NCBI RefSeq assembly: GCF_029961025.1
Contig: NZ_JASBVP010000013.1
Coordinates: forward strand, 62,001 to 126,000
Reading direction: 5' to 3'
Length of the DNA: 64,000 nucleotides
Source of the DNA: Mycobacterium sp.
GTDB lineage: Bacteria > Actinomycetota > Actinomycetes > Mycobacteriales > Mycobacteriaceae
The notes beneath the pieces are model-generated. The model was given only the letters and a program-made list of their open reading frames with translations, did not search any database and was not told the DNA's origin. Of this stretch, positions 42,720 to 52,356 are shown piece after piece (positions within the stretch are counted from its first letter, which is position 1; every line of letters starts with the position of its first letter). The position numbers were made by a program, and so were the translations under genes.

Positions 42720-43388
42720 ATGGCCGCCCGGCGGGCCGGACAGTCGTCGGCGCAGCAACCACAGGCCAAGAAACCGCCCCGCTGGGTGCTTGGTGCCGCG
42801 ACGATTGTCACCTTTGTGGCGCTGCTCTACGTGGTCGAATTGTTCGATCAGCTGACGGGTCATTCGCTGGACTACGACGGCATCCGGCCGCTGGAAACCG
42901 ACGGCCTCTGGGGGATCATCCTCGCGCCGCTCCTGCATGCGAGCTGGGCTCACCTGATTGCCAATACCCCTCCAGCGCTGGTTCTCGGTTTCCTGGCGAC
43001 CTTGACGGGTTTGGCCCGGTTCGTCGGGGCGACCGCGATCATATGGATCCTCGGCGGCGTCGGCACCTGGCTGATCGGCAATGTGGGATCGACCTGCGGT
43101 GAGACCGACCACATCGGGGCCTCCGGCCTGATCTTCGGCTGGCTGGCCTTCCTGGTGGTCTTCGGTTTCTTCACCCGCACCGTCTGGCAGATCGTTCTCG
43201 GTATGGTAGCGGTGGTCTTGTACGGCGGCATCATTTGGGGCGCACTACCGGTGCTTCACATGTGTGGAGGCGTGTCCTGGCAGGCGCATCTGTGCGGCGC
43301 GCTCGCCGGTGTGCTGGCGGCTTACCTGCTGTCCGGGCCGGAACGCCATGCCCGGCTCCGCCGCAGAGCCGAAGTGGTGCGCCGGTGA
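42720..43388 (+). CDS. Rhomboid-family intramembrane serine protease
   Basis: 222 residues with about six membrane helices. Catalytic Ser lies in the motif [14 protein letters not shown], and catalytic His in [16 protein letters not shown]; the oxyanion His-Asn pair is in [15 protein letters not shown]. Orthologue of Rv1337, with unknown substrates. It lacks cytoplasmic extra domains. The start directly abuts the repeat frame, and the stop overlaps the murI GTG, so it is translationally embedded in the operon. Confidence 0.92.
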   Translation: MAARRAGQSSAQQPQAKKPPRWVLGAATIVTFVALLYVVELFDQLTGHSLDYDGIRPLETDGLWGIILAPLLHASWAHLIANTPPALVLGFLATLTGLARFVGATAIIWILGGVGTWLIGNVGSTCGETDHIGASGLIFGWLAFLVVFGFFTRTVWQIVLGMVAVVLYGGIIWGALPVLHMCGGVSWQAHLCGALAGVLAAYLLSGPERHARLRRRAEVVRR

Positions 43389-44203
43389 TATCGCCCCTAG
43401 CTCCCATCGGCATCTTCGACTCGGGCGTCGGAGGGCTGACGGTGGCACGCGCAATCATCGACCAATTGCCCGACGAAGACATCATCTATGTGGGCGACAC
43501 CGCCAACGGCCCCTACGGACCGCTGCGCATCCCCGAGATCCGCGCGCACGCGTTGGCGCTCGGCGACGATCTCGTCGCTCGTGGCGTTAAAGCACTGGTG
43601 ATCGCCTGCAACTCGGCATCGGCGGCGTGCCTGCGAGACGCCCGCGAACGCTACGACGTGCCCGTCATCGAGGTGATCCTGCCCGCGGTACGGCGCGCGG
43701 TGGCCGCCACCCGCAACGGCCGCATCGGAGTGATCGGCACCCGGGCGACCATCGCCTCACGGGCCTATCAGGACGCGTTCGCCGCCGCCCGCGACACCGA
43801 GATCACCGCTGCGGCCTGCCCGCGGTTTGTCGATTTCGTCGAACGCGGGATCACCAGCGGGCGTCAGGTGCTCGGTCTGGCAGAAGGCTACCTGGAACCG
43901 CTGCAGCGCGCCGGAGTGGACACCGTGGTGCTCGGCTGCACACACTATCCCTTGCTGTCCGGCATCATCCAGTTGGCAATGGGAGACAGCGTCACGCTGG
44001 TTTCCAGCGCCGAGGAGACCGCGAAGGAGCTGGTGCGGGTGCTTACCGAGCTGGATCTGCTGCGTCCGCACCATGCGCCGCCGGCAACCCGGCTATTCGA
44101 GGCCACCGGCGACCCGGAGGATTTCATCAGACTGGCGAGCAGGTTCTTAGGACCGGCCATTACCGGTGTTCAACCTGTTCGCCGTCACCTGGATGTGCGG
44201 TAG
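43385..44203 (+). CDS. murI: Glutamate racemase
   Basis: 272 residues. It interconverts L- and D-glutamate for peptidoglycan. GTG 43385 overlaps the rhomboid stop; [22 protein letters not shown] matches relatives. The two catalytic Cys are in [12 protein letters not shown] and [10 protein letters not shown], with Asp in FDSGVGG. Mycobacterial MurI can also inhibit DNA gyrase as a moonlighting role. It precedes the phosphodiesterase gene by 65 bases. Confidence 0.96.
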   Translation: MISPLAPIGIFDSGVGGLTVARAIIDQLPDEDIIYVGDTANGPYGPLRIPEIRAHALALGDDLVARGVKALVIACNSASAACLRDARERYDVPVIEVILPAVRRAVAATRNGRIGVIGTRATIASRAYQDAFAAARDTEITAAACPRFVDFVERGITSGRQVLGLAEGYLEPLQRAGVDTVVLGCTHYPLLSGIIQLAMGDSVTLVSSAEETAKELVRVLTELDLLRPHHAPPATRLFEATGDPEDFIRLASRFLGPAITGVQPVRRHLDVR

Positions 44204-44268
44204 GCGCGAAGAATGATCGCCGGTGCAGCAGCGGTGTTCGCCATCGCGGCGGTGGGCGTGGCACAGTA

Positions 44269-45039
44269 GTGACCGTGCAGATCACCGTGCTCGGTTGTTC
44301 GGGCAGTGTCGTCGGCCCGGACTCACCGGCATCGGGTTATCTGTTGCGGGCGCCGGACACCCCGCCACTGGTGATCGACTTCGGCGGAGGAGTTCTCGGG
44401 GCGTTGCAGCGCCACATTGATCCCGGTTCGGTCAATGTGCTGCTGTCTCATCTGCACGCGGATCATTGTCTGGATCTCCCGGGACTTTTCGTGTGGCGTC
44501 GCTACCATCCGACCCCGCCTACGGGTAAGGCGCTGATGTACGGGCCGAGTGACACCTGGGCGCGGCTGGGTGCGGCGTCATCGCCATACGGTGGGGAGAT
44601 CGACGATTGCTCGGATATCTTCGATATTCGCCAGTGGGTCGACGGTCAGCCGGTGACGCTGGGGGCGTTGACGGTGACGCCACGGGTAGTGGCGCACCCC
44701 ACCGAGTCCTATGGTCTGCGGATCACCGATCCCGCCGGGGCATGTTTCGTCTACAGCGGCGACACCGGCAGCTGCGAGTCACTCGTCGAGTTGGCCCGTG
44801 ACGCCGACGTTTTCCTCTGCGAAGCATCCTGGACGCATGCACCGGACCGCCCCTTCAATTTGCACATGTCGGGAACCGAGGCCGGTCGGGTGGCGGCGGC
44901 GGCCGGTGTGCGCGAGCTGTTGCTCACCCACATTCCGCCGTGGACGTCGCGCGAGGACGTGATCAGCGAAGCCAAGGCCGAGTTCGACGGTCCGGTGCAC
45001 GCGGTGGTGTGCGGTGAAACGTTCAACGTTCCGCGCTGA
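44269..45039 (+). CDS. MBL-fold cyclic-nucleotide phosphodiesterase (Rv1339-like)
   Basis: 256 residues from GTG 44269. It resembles Rv1339, reported as an atypical class II cAMP phosphodiesterase whose expression alters cAMP and antibiotic tolerance. Metal motif LSHLHADHCLDLPG, further ligands in AHPTESYG, YSGDTGSCESL and LTHIPPWTS. Upstream in-frame sequence (RGTVVTVQ) is similar to relatives too, so the true start may be a few codons earlier. It is notable beside the loss of a cyclase gene elsewhere in this window. Confidence 0.88.
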   Translation: MTVQITVLGCSGSVVGPDSPASGYLLRAPDTPPLVIDFGGGVLGALQRHIDPGSVNVLLSHLHADHCLDLPGLFVWRRYHPTPPTGKALMYGPSDTWARLGAASSPYGGEIDDCSDIFDIRQWVDGQPVTLGALTVTPRVVAHPTESYGLRITDPAGACFVYSGDTGSCESLVELARDADVFLCEASWTHAPDRPFNLHMSGTEAGRVAAAAGVRELLLTHIPPWTSREDVISEAKAEFDGPVHAVVCGETFNVPR

Positions 45040-45129
45040 TGCCGGGCTGCCGAATCCGAACACAGCGCCACGCCCACGGCCGGGCCGGGCCGTTCGAACC
45101 CGCATCGGCCCCCGGCTAATGTTGGCGGG

Positions 45130-45909
45130 GTGTCTAAACGAGAAGACGGCCGCCTCGACGACGAGCTTCGCCCGGTCGTCATCACCCGCGGGTTCACCTC
45201 GTACCCGGCGGGCTCGGTGCTCGTCGAATTCGGCCAGACACGGGTGATGTGCACGGCCAGCGTTATCGAGGGGGTGCCGCGCTGGCGTAAGGGGTCGGGT
45301 TTGGGCTGGCTCACCGCCGAATACGCGATGCTGCCCGCGGCGACACACACTCGCGCCGACCGGGAATCGGTGAAGGGCCGCGTCAGCGGGCGCACCCAGG
45401 AGATCAGCCGGCTCATCGGCCGGGCGTTGCGGGCCGCGATCGACCTGGGGGCGTTCGGGGAGAACACCATCGTGATCGACTGCGACGTGTTGCAGGCCGA
45501 CGGGGGAACTCGCACCGCGGCGATCACGGGCGGCTACGTGGCGTTGGCCGATGCGGTGACCTACCTGTCCGCGGCGGGTCAGCTTTCCGATCCGCGGCCG
45601 TTGTCGTGCGCGATCGCGGCGGTCAGCGTCGGTGTAGTCGAGGGCCGGATCCGGGTGGACTTGAACTACGAGGAAGACGCGCGCGCCGAAGTCGACATGA
45701 ATGTCGTTGCCACCGACACCGGAACCCTGGTGGAAATCCAAGGGACTGGTGAGGGTGCGACGTTTCCGCGCTCGACGCTGGACAAAATGCTCGACGCCGC
45801 GTTCCGGGCTTGTGACAAGCTGTTCGCCGCCCAACACGAGGCGCTGGCCTCGCCGTATCCCGGGGTGTTGCCCGAAGGACCCGCCGGCCAGAAGGCGTCG
45901 GGAAACTGA
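45130..45909 (+). CDS. rph: Ribonuclease PH
   Basis: 259 residues. Phosphorolytic 3'-5' exoribonuclease that trims tRNA precursors. GTG start [22 protein letters not shown]; RNase PH core [61 protein letters not shown] and [17 protein letters not shown], with the catalytic Asp residues. It is followed by rdgB, whose probable start overlaps the rph stop. Confidence 0.96.
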   Translation: MSKREDGRLDDELRPVVITRGFTSYPAGSVLVEFGQTRVMCTASVIEGVPRWRKGSGLGWLTAEYAMLPAATHTRADRESVKGRVSGRTQEISRLIGRALRAAIDLGAFGENTIVIDCDVLQADGGTRTAAITGGYVALADAVTYLSAAGQLSDPRPLSCAIAAVSVGVVEGRIRVDLNYEEDARAEVDMNVVATDTGTLVEIQGTGEGATFPRSTLDKMLDAAFRACDKLFAAQHEALASPYPGVLPEGPAGQKASGN

Positions 45910-46511
45910 CTCGGCTGCTGGTCGTCAGCCGCAACCGGAAGAAACTGGCCGAGCTGCGCCGGGTGCTGGAGCGGGCGGGTATCTCCGGGTTGACGCTGCT
46001 GTCGCTCGATGACGTCGCGCCATTTCCTGACACGCCGGAAACCGGTGCGACGTTCGAGGACAACGCGCTGACCAAGGCGCGTGACGCGTTCGTTGCGACG
46101 GGCCTGGCGAGCCTTGCCGACGACTCGGGGCTGGAGGTGGCGGCGCTCAACGGCATGCCCGGCGTGCTGTCGGCGCGATGGTCGGGCGGACACGGCGACG
46201 ACGCGAGCAACATTGCTCTGCTGCTGGCGCAGTTGCGCGATGTGCCCGACGGGCGCCGGGGCGCGATGTTCGTCTCGGCCTGCGCGCTGGTGTCCGAATT
46301 CGGCGAGGTGGTGGTGCGCGGTGAATGGCCCGGCACCATTGCGCACGCGGCGCGCGGCGAGGGCGGCTTCGGCTATGACCCGGTGTTTATTCCCCAGGGC
46401 TGCGACCGCACCGCCGCGCAGTTGAGCCCGGCGGAAAAGGATGCGATATCTCATCGCGGCCGGGCCCTGGCGGCCTTACTGCCGGCTTTACGCCGGCTGG
46501 CTGAGGGTTGA
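45906..46511 (+). CDS. rdgB: Non-canonical purine NTP pyrophosphatase (RdgB/HAM1), probable CTG start
   Basis: 201 residues. It hydrolyses dITP, XTP and related bases to keep them out of nucleic acids. The family N-terminus, [18 protein letters not shown], holds the phosphate-binding SxNxxK and must be translated. No ATG, GTG or TTG lies in frame between it and at least 50 bases upstream. The position of the usual start (GTG in M. tuberculosis, overlapping the rph stop) is CTG here, giving CTGA at 45906-45909. The next GTG (45963) would delete the active site. Other motifs: [53 protein letters not shown]. Confidence 0.88.
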   Translation: MTRLLVVSRNRKKLAELRRVLERAGISGLTLLSLDDVAPFPDTPETGATFEDNALTKARDAFVATGLASLADDSGLEVAALNGMPGVLSARWSGGHGDDASNIALLLAQLRDVPDGRRGAMFVSACALVSEFGEVVVRGEWPGTIAHAARGEGGFGYDPVFIPQGCDRTAAQLSPAEKDAISHRGRALAALLPALRRLAEG

Positions 46512-46565
46512 GCCGGGCTCCTCCTCGGGCCGTTCCGGCCCGCCTCGTCGCCCGGCCGAGGGTGG

Positions 46566-46913
46566 CTACAGGTTGAAGCGCGCCTTGACGGCCCGGGTCT
46601 GGAAGTGTTCAACGATGATGCCCAGCAGCGGTATGGTCCCGGACAGCAGCACACCGATCGTCTTTGCGATCGGCCAGCGAACCTTGACGGCAAGGTTGAA
46701 AGCTGCCAGCACGTAGGTGAAATACACCCAGCCGTGCACGATTTCGATCCAGCGGATTTCGTGATGAAAGACCAGGTGCGAGACAATCTCGTAGCACAGC
46801 GCAATCAGCCAGATACCCGTCGCCCAGGCCATGACCCGGTAGCCGAGCAGTGCCACACGGATCTTCTCGACGGGTGTGACCGACGTGGTCTGCGGTGTCT
46901 CGGGTGTGGTCAT
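46566..46913 (-). CDS. DUF3817 small membrane protein (Rv1342c-like)
   Basis: 115 residues with about three membrane helices (VMAWATGIWLIALCYEIVS, VYFTYVLAAFNLAV, GVLLSGTIPLLGIIVEHF). YRVMAWATG and EIVHGW are typical of DUF3817. Its ATG overlaps the lprD stop, so the two are coupled. Function unknown. Confidence 0.85.
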   Translation of the reverse strand: MTTPETPQTTSVTPVEKIRVALLGYRVMAWATGIWLIALCYEIVSHLVFHHEIRWIEIVHGWVYFTYVLAAFNLAVKVRWPIAKTIGVLLSGTIPLLGIIVEHFQTRAVKARFNL

Positions 46914-47290
46914 GCGGTGGTCCTGCCCTGTTGTTCGGTGTCACGCTCGGCGAGCTCGGCCAGGTAGGCGTTGTACTGTCTGAGCACCGGGTCGTCGGGT
47001 TGCTCCCGGGCCGGGTGGGGCCGCTCGGGCAACAGCCCGGGTGGAATCTCGGTCATCACGCGGTTTTTGCGCGGCTCGGGCGGCGTTTCCTCGTAGCGGA
47101 CGAACTTGCCGTAGGCGTACACGAAAAACCAGGCGAACAGCGGCCACTGGAGTGCGTACCCGAGGTTCTGGAAGGTTCCCGATCCCGACTCAAACCGCGT
47201 CCACTGCCACCAACCTAGTGCCAGGCAGCCGCCGGCGGCGACGATCACCAGCGCCATCAGCGCTGGCCTGTGGCGACGCGTAGTGGACAT
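46910..47290 (-). CDS. lprD: Putative lipoprotein/membrane protein LprD
   Basis: 126 residues, the length of Rv1343c. An N-terminal hydrophobic segment (LMALVIVAAGGCLALGWW) contains AGGC, a weak lipobox whose -3 position is not the usual Leu/Val, so lipid attachment is doubtful. A second hydrophobic stretch WPLFAWFFVYAYGKF follows, making a two-helix membrane protein a fair alternative. The C-terminal half is charged and Pro-rich. ATG 47290 fits the relative. Confidence 0.82.
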   Translation of the reverse strand: MSTTRRHRPALMALVIVAAGGCLALGWWQWTRFESGSGTFQNLGYALQWPLFAWFFVYAYGKFVRYEETPPEPRKNRVMTEIPPGLLPERPHPAREQPDDPVLRQYNAYLAELAERDTEQQGRTTA

Positions 47291-47533
47291 GCTTAGACGG
47301 TACCGCGCGATCGCTCGGGGGCGGTCAAGCGTGTCATGACCAGGGCCCGATGTGAGATACCCATCGCCCAAGCACAAGCCGGCAGATAGCACGTTCGCCA
47401 GGAGGGCGGGGACCTCATGATCGACCCCCACCGGCCGATCCGGCCACCAGCCTTCACCGAATTGGTGGCCGACGGCCAGTGCACACCACTGAGGATTTTC
47501 CCGGCGATCGAAGCGATAAAATCACTAGGCCCC

Positions 47534-47617
47534 GCGGGCGTGGCGAAACAGGTATACGCGCCGGCTTTAGGTGCCGGTGCTCGAGAGAGCGTGAGGGTTC
47601 GAGTCCCTCCGCCCGCA
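47534..47617 (+). tRNA. tRNA-Leu (anticodon UAG)
   Basis: Acceptor GCGGGCG pairs with CGCCCGC at 47610-47616; anticodon stem CCGGC/GCCGG encloses loop TTTAGGT, giving anticodon TAG; a long variable arm (TGCTCGAGAGAGCGT) marks a class II leucine tRNA; the T arm is GAGGGTTCGAGTCCCTC. The bases after the discriminator A are CCC, so the CCA end is not fully encoded. An accessory catabolic module begins ~220 bases downstream. Confidence 0.95.
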
Positions 47618-47833
47618 CCCTATCTGCATGAGCATCACGGCAGCTCAGCGTGTCATTCCGATGTCGATCGGGATCCACGGGTGTCCGGTCAGCGCGCAGA
47701 ACCGCGCCGGGTGGTCCTCGGCTCTGCTGCGGGTTGGTGGTCACCAGTGTGAGGATTCCTTTGCACCGCAGTCGCTTTGCATGATTATCCCGCTATTCGA
47801 CCGTGCACCACGGTAGGAGCCGGCACGCTTGGG

Positions 47834-49012
47834 TCAGCGTCGCCGCCGGGCCGCCCTGACGAGATTCGATCCGATGATCAAACGCTGAATCTCGCTGGTT
47901 CCCTCGTAGAGTCGCAACAGTCGAACATCGCGATAGATCCGCTCCACCGGAACGCCGCGGATGTACCCGCTGCCGCCATGGATCTGCACGGCAAGATCGG
48001 CGACCCGGCCGGCCATTTCGGTGCAGAAGAGTTTCGCCGCCGATGGAGCGATCCGGCGATCCTCGCCGCTGACCCACAGTCGCGCCGCGTCACGGACCAG
48101 GGCCCGCCCGGCCAGCACCCCGGTTTGCTGGTCGGCGATCATCGCCTGCACCAACTGGAACTCCCCGATCGGTGTGCCGCCCTGTGTCGCCGTGGCGGCA
48201 TAGGCGACGGATTCATCCAGTGCCCGCTGCGCGGTCCCCACGGCCAGGGCAGCGATGTGAATCCGCCCGCGCGCCAACGAGATCATCGCTGCCCGGTAAC
48301 CGATGTCTTCGTCGCCGCCGACCAGGGCAGCAGCCGGAACGCGGACATCGGTGAAGCTGACGTCGGCGGTCCACGCGCCTTCCTGTCCCATCTTGGCGTC
48401 TTTTGTCCCCACCTGCACCCCCGGTGTGTCCGCGGGCACCAGGAAAACCGCGATGCCCGCCCCGTTGTCGTCGGCGGGGCGGGTTCGGGCAAAAACCACG
48501 AACAGGTCGGCAACCGGCGCATTGGTGATGAACCGCTTCTGCCCGGAAATCACCCATGCACCGTTTTTTGCCGAGTCGTCACGAACAGCTTTGGTGCGCA
48601 GGCCCGCCGGATTGGATCCGGCGCCCGGTTCTGTCAGCGCGAAGGAAGCGATCACCTCTCCGGCGGCCATCGGCTCCAGCCAGCGGGCTTTCTGCTCGTC
48701 GGTGCCGAAGCCGACCAAAACTTGACCGGCGATGCCGTTGTTGGTGCCGAACATCGAGCGTACCGCCAGCGACGTATAACCCAGCTCCATGGCCAACTCG
48801 ACGTCCTGGACCAGGTCCAGGCCGAGTCCACCCCACTGCTGGGGAATGGCATACCCGAAAAGGCCCATCTTTTTGGCCTGGTCCCGCAGGTCGTCGGGTA
48901 CCCGGTCGCGGGCCAGGATTTCCTGTTCGCGGGGAACGACGGCGTTACGGACGAACCGTCGGGTTTGCGCCAGAATTTCCCGGAAGTCCTCGTCGTCGAC
49001 GGCAGCGGCCAT
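47834..49012 (-). CDS. Acyl-CoA dehydrogenase (FadE-type)
   Basis: 392 residues. FAD enzyme introducing a C2-C3 double bond in acyl-CoA. Motifs: FALTEPGAGSNP (FAD/substrate), GQKRFITNAPVAD, the C-terminal FAD-contacting VQIHGGSGYIRGVPVERIYRDVRLLRLYEGTSEIQ, with the catalytic Glu in YEGTSEIQ. It is divergent from the SDR-thiolase operon, and the 143-base gap holds a 19-bp palindrome that probably controls both directions. Substrate chain length cannot be read reliably. Confidence 0.9.
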   Translation of the reverse strand: MAAAVDDEDFREILAQTRRFVRNAVVPREQEILARDRVPDDLRDQAKKMGLFGYAIPQQWGGLGLDLVQDVELAMELGYTSLAVRSMFGTNNGIAGQVLVGFGTDEQKARWLEPMAAGEVIASFALTEPGAGSNPAGLRTKAVRDDSAKNGAWVISGQKRFITNAPVADLFVVFARTRPADDNGAGIAVFLVPADTPGVQVGTKDAKMGQEGAWTADVSFTDVRVPAAALVGGDEDIGYRAAMISLARGRIHIAALAVGTAQRALDESVAYAATATQGGTPIGEFQLVQAMIADQQTGVLAGRALVRDAARLWVSGEDRRIAPSAAKLFCTEMAGRVADLAVQIHGGSGYIRGVPVERIYRDVRLLRLYEGTSEIQRLIIGSNLVRAARRRR

Positions 49013-49097
49013 GGACTGTCAAAGGTTCCTTTTGAAGCTGGGCAACGCGTACCTCAAGCCGTCGGAACCGCGAAACAGGTCCCGAGCGGTTGCGGAA

Positions 49098-49116
49098 ATC
49101 ATATAAGAAATATGAT
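49098..49116. promoter_or_regulatory. Palindromic operator between divergent acyl-CoA genes
   Basis: ATCATAT-AAGAA-ATATGAT: perfect 7-bp arms around a 5-base spacer, markedly AT-rich in GC-rich surroundings. It lies 39 bases before the SDR start and 85 bases before the acyl-CoA dehydrogenase start. A likely ligand is the GntR/FadR regulator at the end of the operon, and TATAAG inside it may be part of a -10. Confidence 0.65.
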
Positions 49117-49155
49117 GCCCGACCAAAGGTCGAGCAGGCGGGAGGATGATAGCCG

Positions 49156-49893
49156 GTGTCATTGCTGCGCGGTCAGACCGCGATAGTCACAGGCGGTGCG
49201 CAAGGACTGGGTTTTGCCATCGCGGAGCGCTTTGTCGCCGAGGGTGCGCGCGTGGTGCTCGGCGACCTGAATCGTGCGGGTGCCGAAACCGCGGCCAAGC
49301 AACTCGGCGACGACGTCGCGGTGGCGGTGAGCTGTGATGTGACCGTCGCGGCCGACGTCGACGCGCTGGTTGCAACCGCGGTCCGGCATTTCGGCGGCCT
49401 GGACATCATGGTCAACAACGCCGGGATCACCCGCGACGCCACGATGCGCACGATGACCGAGGAGCAGTTCGACGAGGTCATCGCGGTGCATTTGAAGGGA
49501 ACCTGGAACGGTATCCGCAAGTCCGCGGCGATCATGCGGGAGAACAAACGCGGCGCGATCGTGAACATGTCGTCGCTGTCGGGCAAGGTCGGCCTGGTGG
49601 GCCAAACCAATTACTCGGCCGCCAAGGCCGGCATTGTCGGCATGACCAAGGCCGCCGCCAAGGAGCTTGCCCACCTGGGTGTGCGAGTCAACGCGATCGC
49701 GCCAGGATTGATCCGATCAGCGATGACTGAAGCCTTGCCGCAACGTATTTGGGATCAGAAGATCGCCGAGGTCCCGATGGGCCGGGCCGGGGAGCCCAGC
49801 GAGGTGGCGAACGTCGCGCTGTTTTTGGCCTCCGATCTGTCGTCATATATGACCGGCACCGTCATTGAGGTAACCGGCGGGAGGTTTATGTGA
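49156..49893 (+). CDS. Short-chain dehydrogenase/reductase (FabG-like)
   Basis: 245 residues, classical SDR. NAD(P)-binding [13 protein letters not shown], structural NNAGI, and catalytic Ser-Tyr-x-x-x-Lys (SSLSG and NYSAAKAG). In this operon it could act as 3-hydroxyacyl-CoA dehydrogenase supplying the 3-ketoacyl-CoA for the next gene's thiolase. An acidic residue in GDLNRAG after strand 2 hints at NAD preference. GTG 49156; the stop overlaps the thiolase GTG. Confidence 0.88.
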   Translation: MSLLRGQTAIVTGGAQGLGFAIAERFVAEGARVVLGDLNRAGAETAAKQLGDDVAVAVSCDVTVAADVDALVATAVRHFGGLDIMVNNAGITRDATMRTMTEEQFDEVIAVHLKGTWNGIRKSAAIMRENKRGAIVNMSSLSGKVGLVGQTNYSAAKAGIVGMTKAAAKELAHLGVRVNAIAPGLIRSAMTEALPQRIWDQKIAEVPMGRAGEPSEVANVALFLASDLSSYMTGTVIEVTGGRFM

Positions 49894-51113
49894 GTGCACG
49901 TCAAGCCGTAATCTGTGAGCCGGTGCGCACTCCGATCGGCCGCTACGGGGGAATGTTCAAGTCGCAGACGGCGGTTGATCTCGGTGTTGCCGCATTAAAG
50001 GGGGTGCTGGCCAGGACTGCAATCCCGCCCGAATCGGTGCAGGACGTCATCCTCGGACACTGCTACCCCAACAGCGAAGCCCCGGCGATCGGCAGGGTGG
50101 TCGCGTTGGATGCCGGCCTGCCGGTGACGGTTCCCGGCATGCAGGTCGACCGCCGTTGCGGGTCGGGCCTCCAGGCCGTCATCCAGGCATGTTTGCAGGT
50201 GAGCGCGGGTGATCACGACCTGGTGATCGCCGGCGGCACGGAAAGCATGAGCAATGTCGCCTTCTACTCCACGGCTATGCGCTGGGGCGGGCATCGTGAC
50301 GGCATCATGGTGCACGACGGGCTGACCCGCGGACGTATCACCGCGGGTGGGCGGCGCCATCCGGTTCCGGGCGGCATGCTGGAGACCGCCGAGAATCTGC
50401 GCCGGCGATACGACATTTCGCGCACCGAGCAGGATGAGCTCGCGGTGACGTCCCACCAGCGCGCGGTTGCGGCGCAAAAAAACGGCATTTTCGCCGAGGA
50501 GATAATACCGGTCGCGGTGCGCACACGTCAGGGTGAGGAACTGATCGACACCGATGAACACCCTCGAGCGGACGCGTCCATGGAATCATTGAGTAAGCTC
50601 AAACCGGTTCTGCTCGCACAGGATCCGGAAGCAACGGTTACCGCTGGCAACGCCAGCGGGCAAAACGATGCGGCGGCCATGTGTGTGGTGACAACGCCGG
50701 CAAAGGCGGACGAGCTGGGCTTGACGCCCCTGGTACGGCTGGTGTCGTGGGCGGTGGCGGGCGTGCCGCCCAGCGTCATGGGACTCGGGCCGGTGCCCGC
50801 GACCGAGGTAGCGCTGGCCAAGGCGGGGCTGCGGCTGAGCGAGATCGACCTTATCGAATTAAATGAAGCTTTTGCCGCGCAAGTGCTCGCGGTGATGCGG
50901 GAATGGAATTTCACTGCCGCGGATCGCGAGCGAACCAATGTGCACGGCTCCGGGATCTCGCTGGGGCACCCGGTTGGGGCGACCGGCGCGAGGATGCTGG
51001 CCACGCTCGCCCGCGAGCTCAACCGCCGCCAGGGCCGCTACGGCCTGGAGACGATGTGCATCGGCGGAGGGCAGGGGCTCGCCGCAGTTTTCGAACGGGT
51101 TTCAACCAGGTGA
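49890..51113 (+). CDS. Thiolase (acetyl-CoA C-acyltransferase)
   Basis: 407 residues. Cys nucleophile in [21 protein letters not shown] in [11 protein letters not shown], His in [17 protein letters not shown], second Cys in [15 protein letters not shown]. It would cleave 3-ketoacyl-CoA to acetyl-CoA and a shortened acyl-CoA; degradative role is inferred from the operon. GTG 49890 overlaps the SDR stop and its own stop overlaps the CoA transferase GTG. Confidence 0.9.
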   Translation: MSARQAVICEPVRTPIGRYGGMFKSQTAVDLGVAALKGVLARTAIPPESVQDVILGHCYPNSEAPAIGRVVALDAGLPVTVPGMQVDRRCGSGLQAVIQACLQVSAGDHDLVIAGGTESMSNVAFYSTAMRWGGHRDGIMVHDGLTRGRITAGGRRHPVPGGMLETAENLRRRYDISRTEQDELAVTSHQRAVAAQKNGIFAEEIIPVAVRTRQGEELIDTDEHPRADASMESLSKLKPVLLAQDPEATVTAGNASGQNDAAAMCVVTTPAKADELGLTPLVRLVSWAVAGVPPSVMGLGPVPATEVALAKAGLRLSEIDLIELNEAFAAQVLAVMREWNFTAADRERTNVHGSGISLGHPVGATGARMLATLARELNRRQGRYGLETMCIGGGQGLAAVFERVSTR

Positions 51114-52315
51114 GTCATTCCGCGGTGCGACCACTGGCTGATGTGAAAATTGTCGAGGTGTCCAGCTTCGTCGCCGCACCGTTGTGCGGTATGACGTTGG
51201 GTCAGCTTGGCGCCGAGGTCATCCGGGTGGACCCGATCGGTGGGGCATCTGATATCCGACGGTGGCCGCTGGCAAAAAGCGGTACGTCGATTTACTGGAC
51301 CGGTTTGAACAAGGGAAAACGTTCGGTAACAATCGATTTTCGCTCCCTGGAGGGACAGCGGCTGATTCAGCGGCTTATCGTTGAAGGCGGCGGCATCGTG
51401 GTGACCAACGCCGCCGGCCTGCCCTGGCTGGCTTACGAGCAACTCGCGCCAATGCGATCCGATGTTATCCACCTGCAGCTGCTGGGCCGTCGTGACGGCT
51501 CGACGGCCGTGGACTACACCGTCAATGCCGGGATCGGCTATCCGCTCGTCACCGGCCCGGTGAACTACGCGGGTCCGGTCAACCACGTGCTGCCGGCGTG
51601 GGACGTGTGCTGTGGGTTATACGCGGCGCTGGTGGTCGTCGCCGCGGTGCGCCGCCGTGAGATGTCCGGGGCCGGTGCGCGCATCAGCCTGGCGCTGGAG
51701 GACGTGGCACTGGCCACCGCTGGAAATCTCGGGTTGTTGACCGAGCCTCAGGTGAACGGCACCCAACGGCAGCGTCTGGGCAACGCCATCTACGGCCAAT
51801 ACGGGCAGGACTTCACCAGTCGCGACGGCGTTGCGTTCATGGTTGTGACATTGACCGGCCGCCACTTTCGCGACCTGGTGCGGGTAACCGGTACCGAGGC
51901 GGCGGTGACGGCGCTCGCCGGCGCAGTCGGTGCGAACTTCGAGGAGGAAGGGGACCGCTACCGGCATCGCGACGCGCTTACCGCCCTGTTCACCGGCTGG
52001 TTCGCCGAGCATACCGCCGAGGAGATCACCGAGGCGCTGTCGGGCACCACCGTGTTGTTCGAGCGTTACCGGACTTTCTCCGAGGTCGCCGCGGACGAGA
52101 GGGTGACGTCCAATCCGCTGTTCACCCGGCTGCACCAGGAGGGCGTCGGTGACTACCTGGCCGCCGGCATGCCAGCGGCATTCGACGGCGTCCACCCGCT
52201 CAGTGCTGCCGCTCCCAGGTTGGGGCAAGACACCGTCGACGTCCTTGGCGGGGACTTGGGATTGAGCCCGGCGGACATCGCGCGTCTGGCCGACGCGAAA
52301 ACAATCGCCTGCTAA
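51110..52315 (+). CDS. Class III (CaiB/BaiF) CoA transferase
   Basis: 401 residues from GTG 51110, overlapping the thiolase stop. Family core LADVKIVEVSSFVAAPLCGMTLGQLGAEVIRVDPIGG, FWTGLNKGKRS-like YWTGLNKGKRSVTIDF; the catalytic Asp is expected in ISLALEDVALATAGNLG. Such enzymes load CoA onto an organic acid from an acyl-CoA donor. It probably activates the module's substrate without ATP. The donor is unknown. Confidence 0.87.
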   Translation: MSHSAVRPLADVKIVEVSSFVAAPLCGMTLGQLGAEVIRVDPIGGASDIRRWPLAKSGTSIYWTGLNKGKRSVTIDFRSLEGQRLIQRLIVEGGGIVVTNAAGLPWLAYEQLAPMRSDVIHLQLLGRRDGSTAVDYTVNAGIGYPLVTGPVNYAGPVNHVLPAWDVCCGLYAALVVVAAVRRREMSGAGARISLALEDVALATAGNLGLLTEPQVNGTQRQRLGNAIYGQYGQDFTSRDGVAFMVVTLTGRHFRDLVRVTGTEAAVTALAGAVGANFEEEGDRYRHRDALTALFTGWFAEHTAEEITEALSGTTVLFERYRTFSEVAADERVTSNPLFTRLHQEGVGDYLAAGMPAAFDGVHPLSAAAPRLGQDTVDVLGGDLGLSPADIARLADAKTIAC

Positions 52316-52356
52316 GCAGGGCATCCTACTGAGTGGGGCAGACAGAAAGGCACCGC

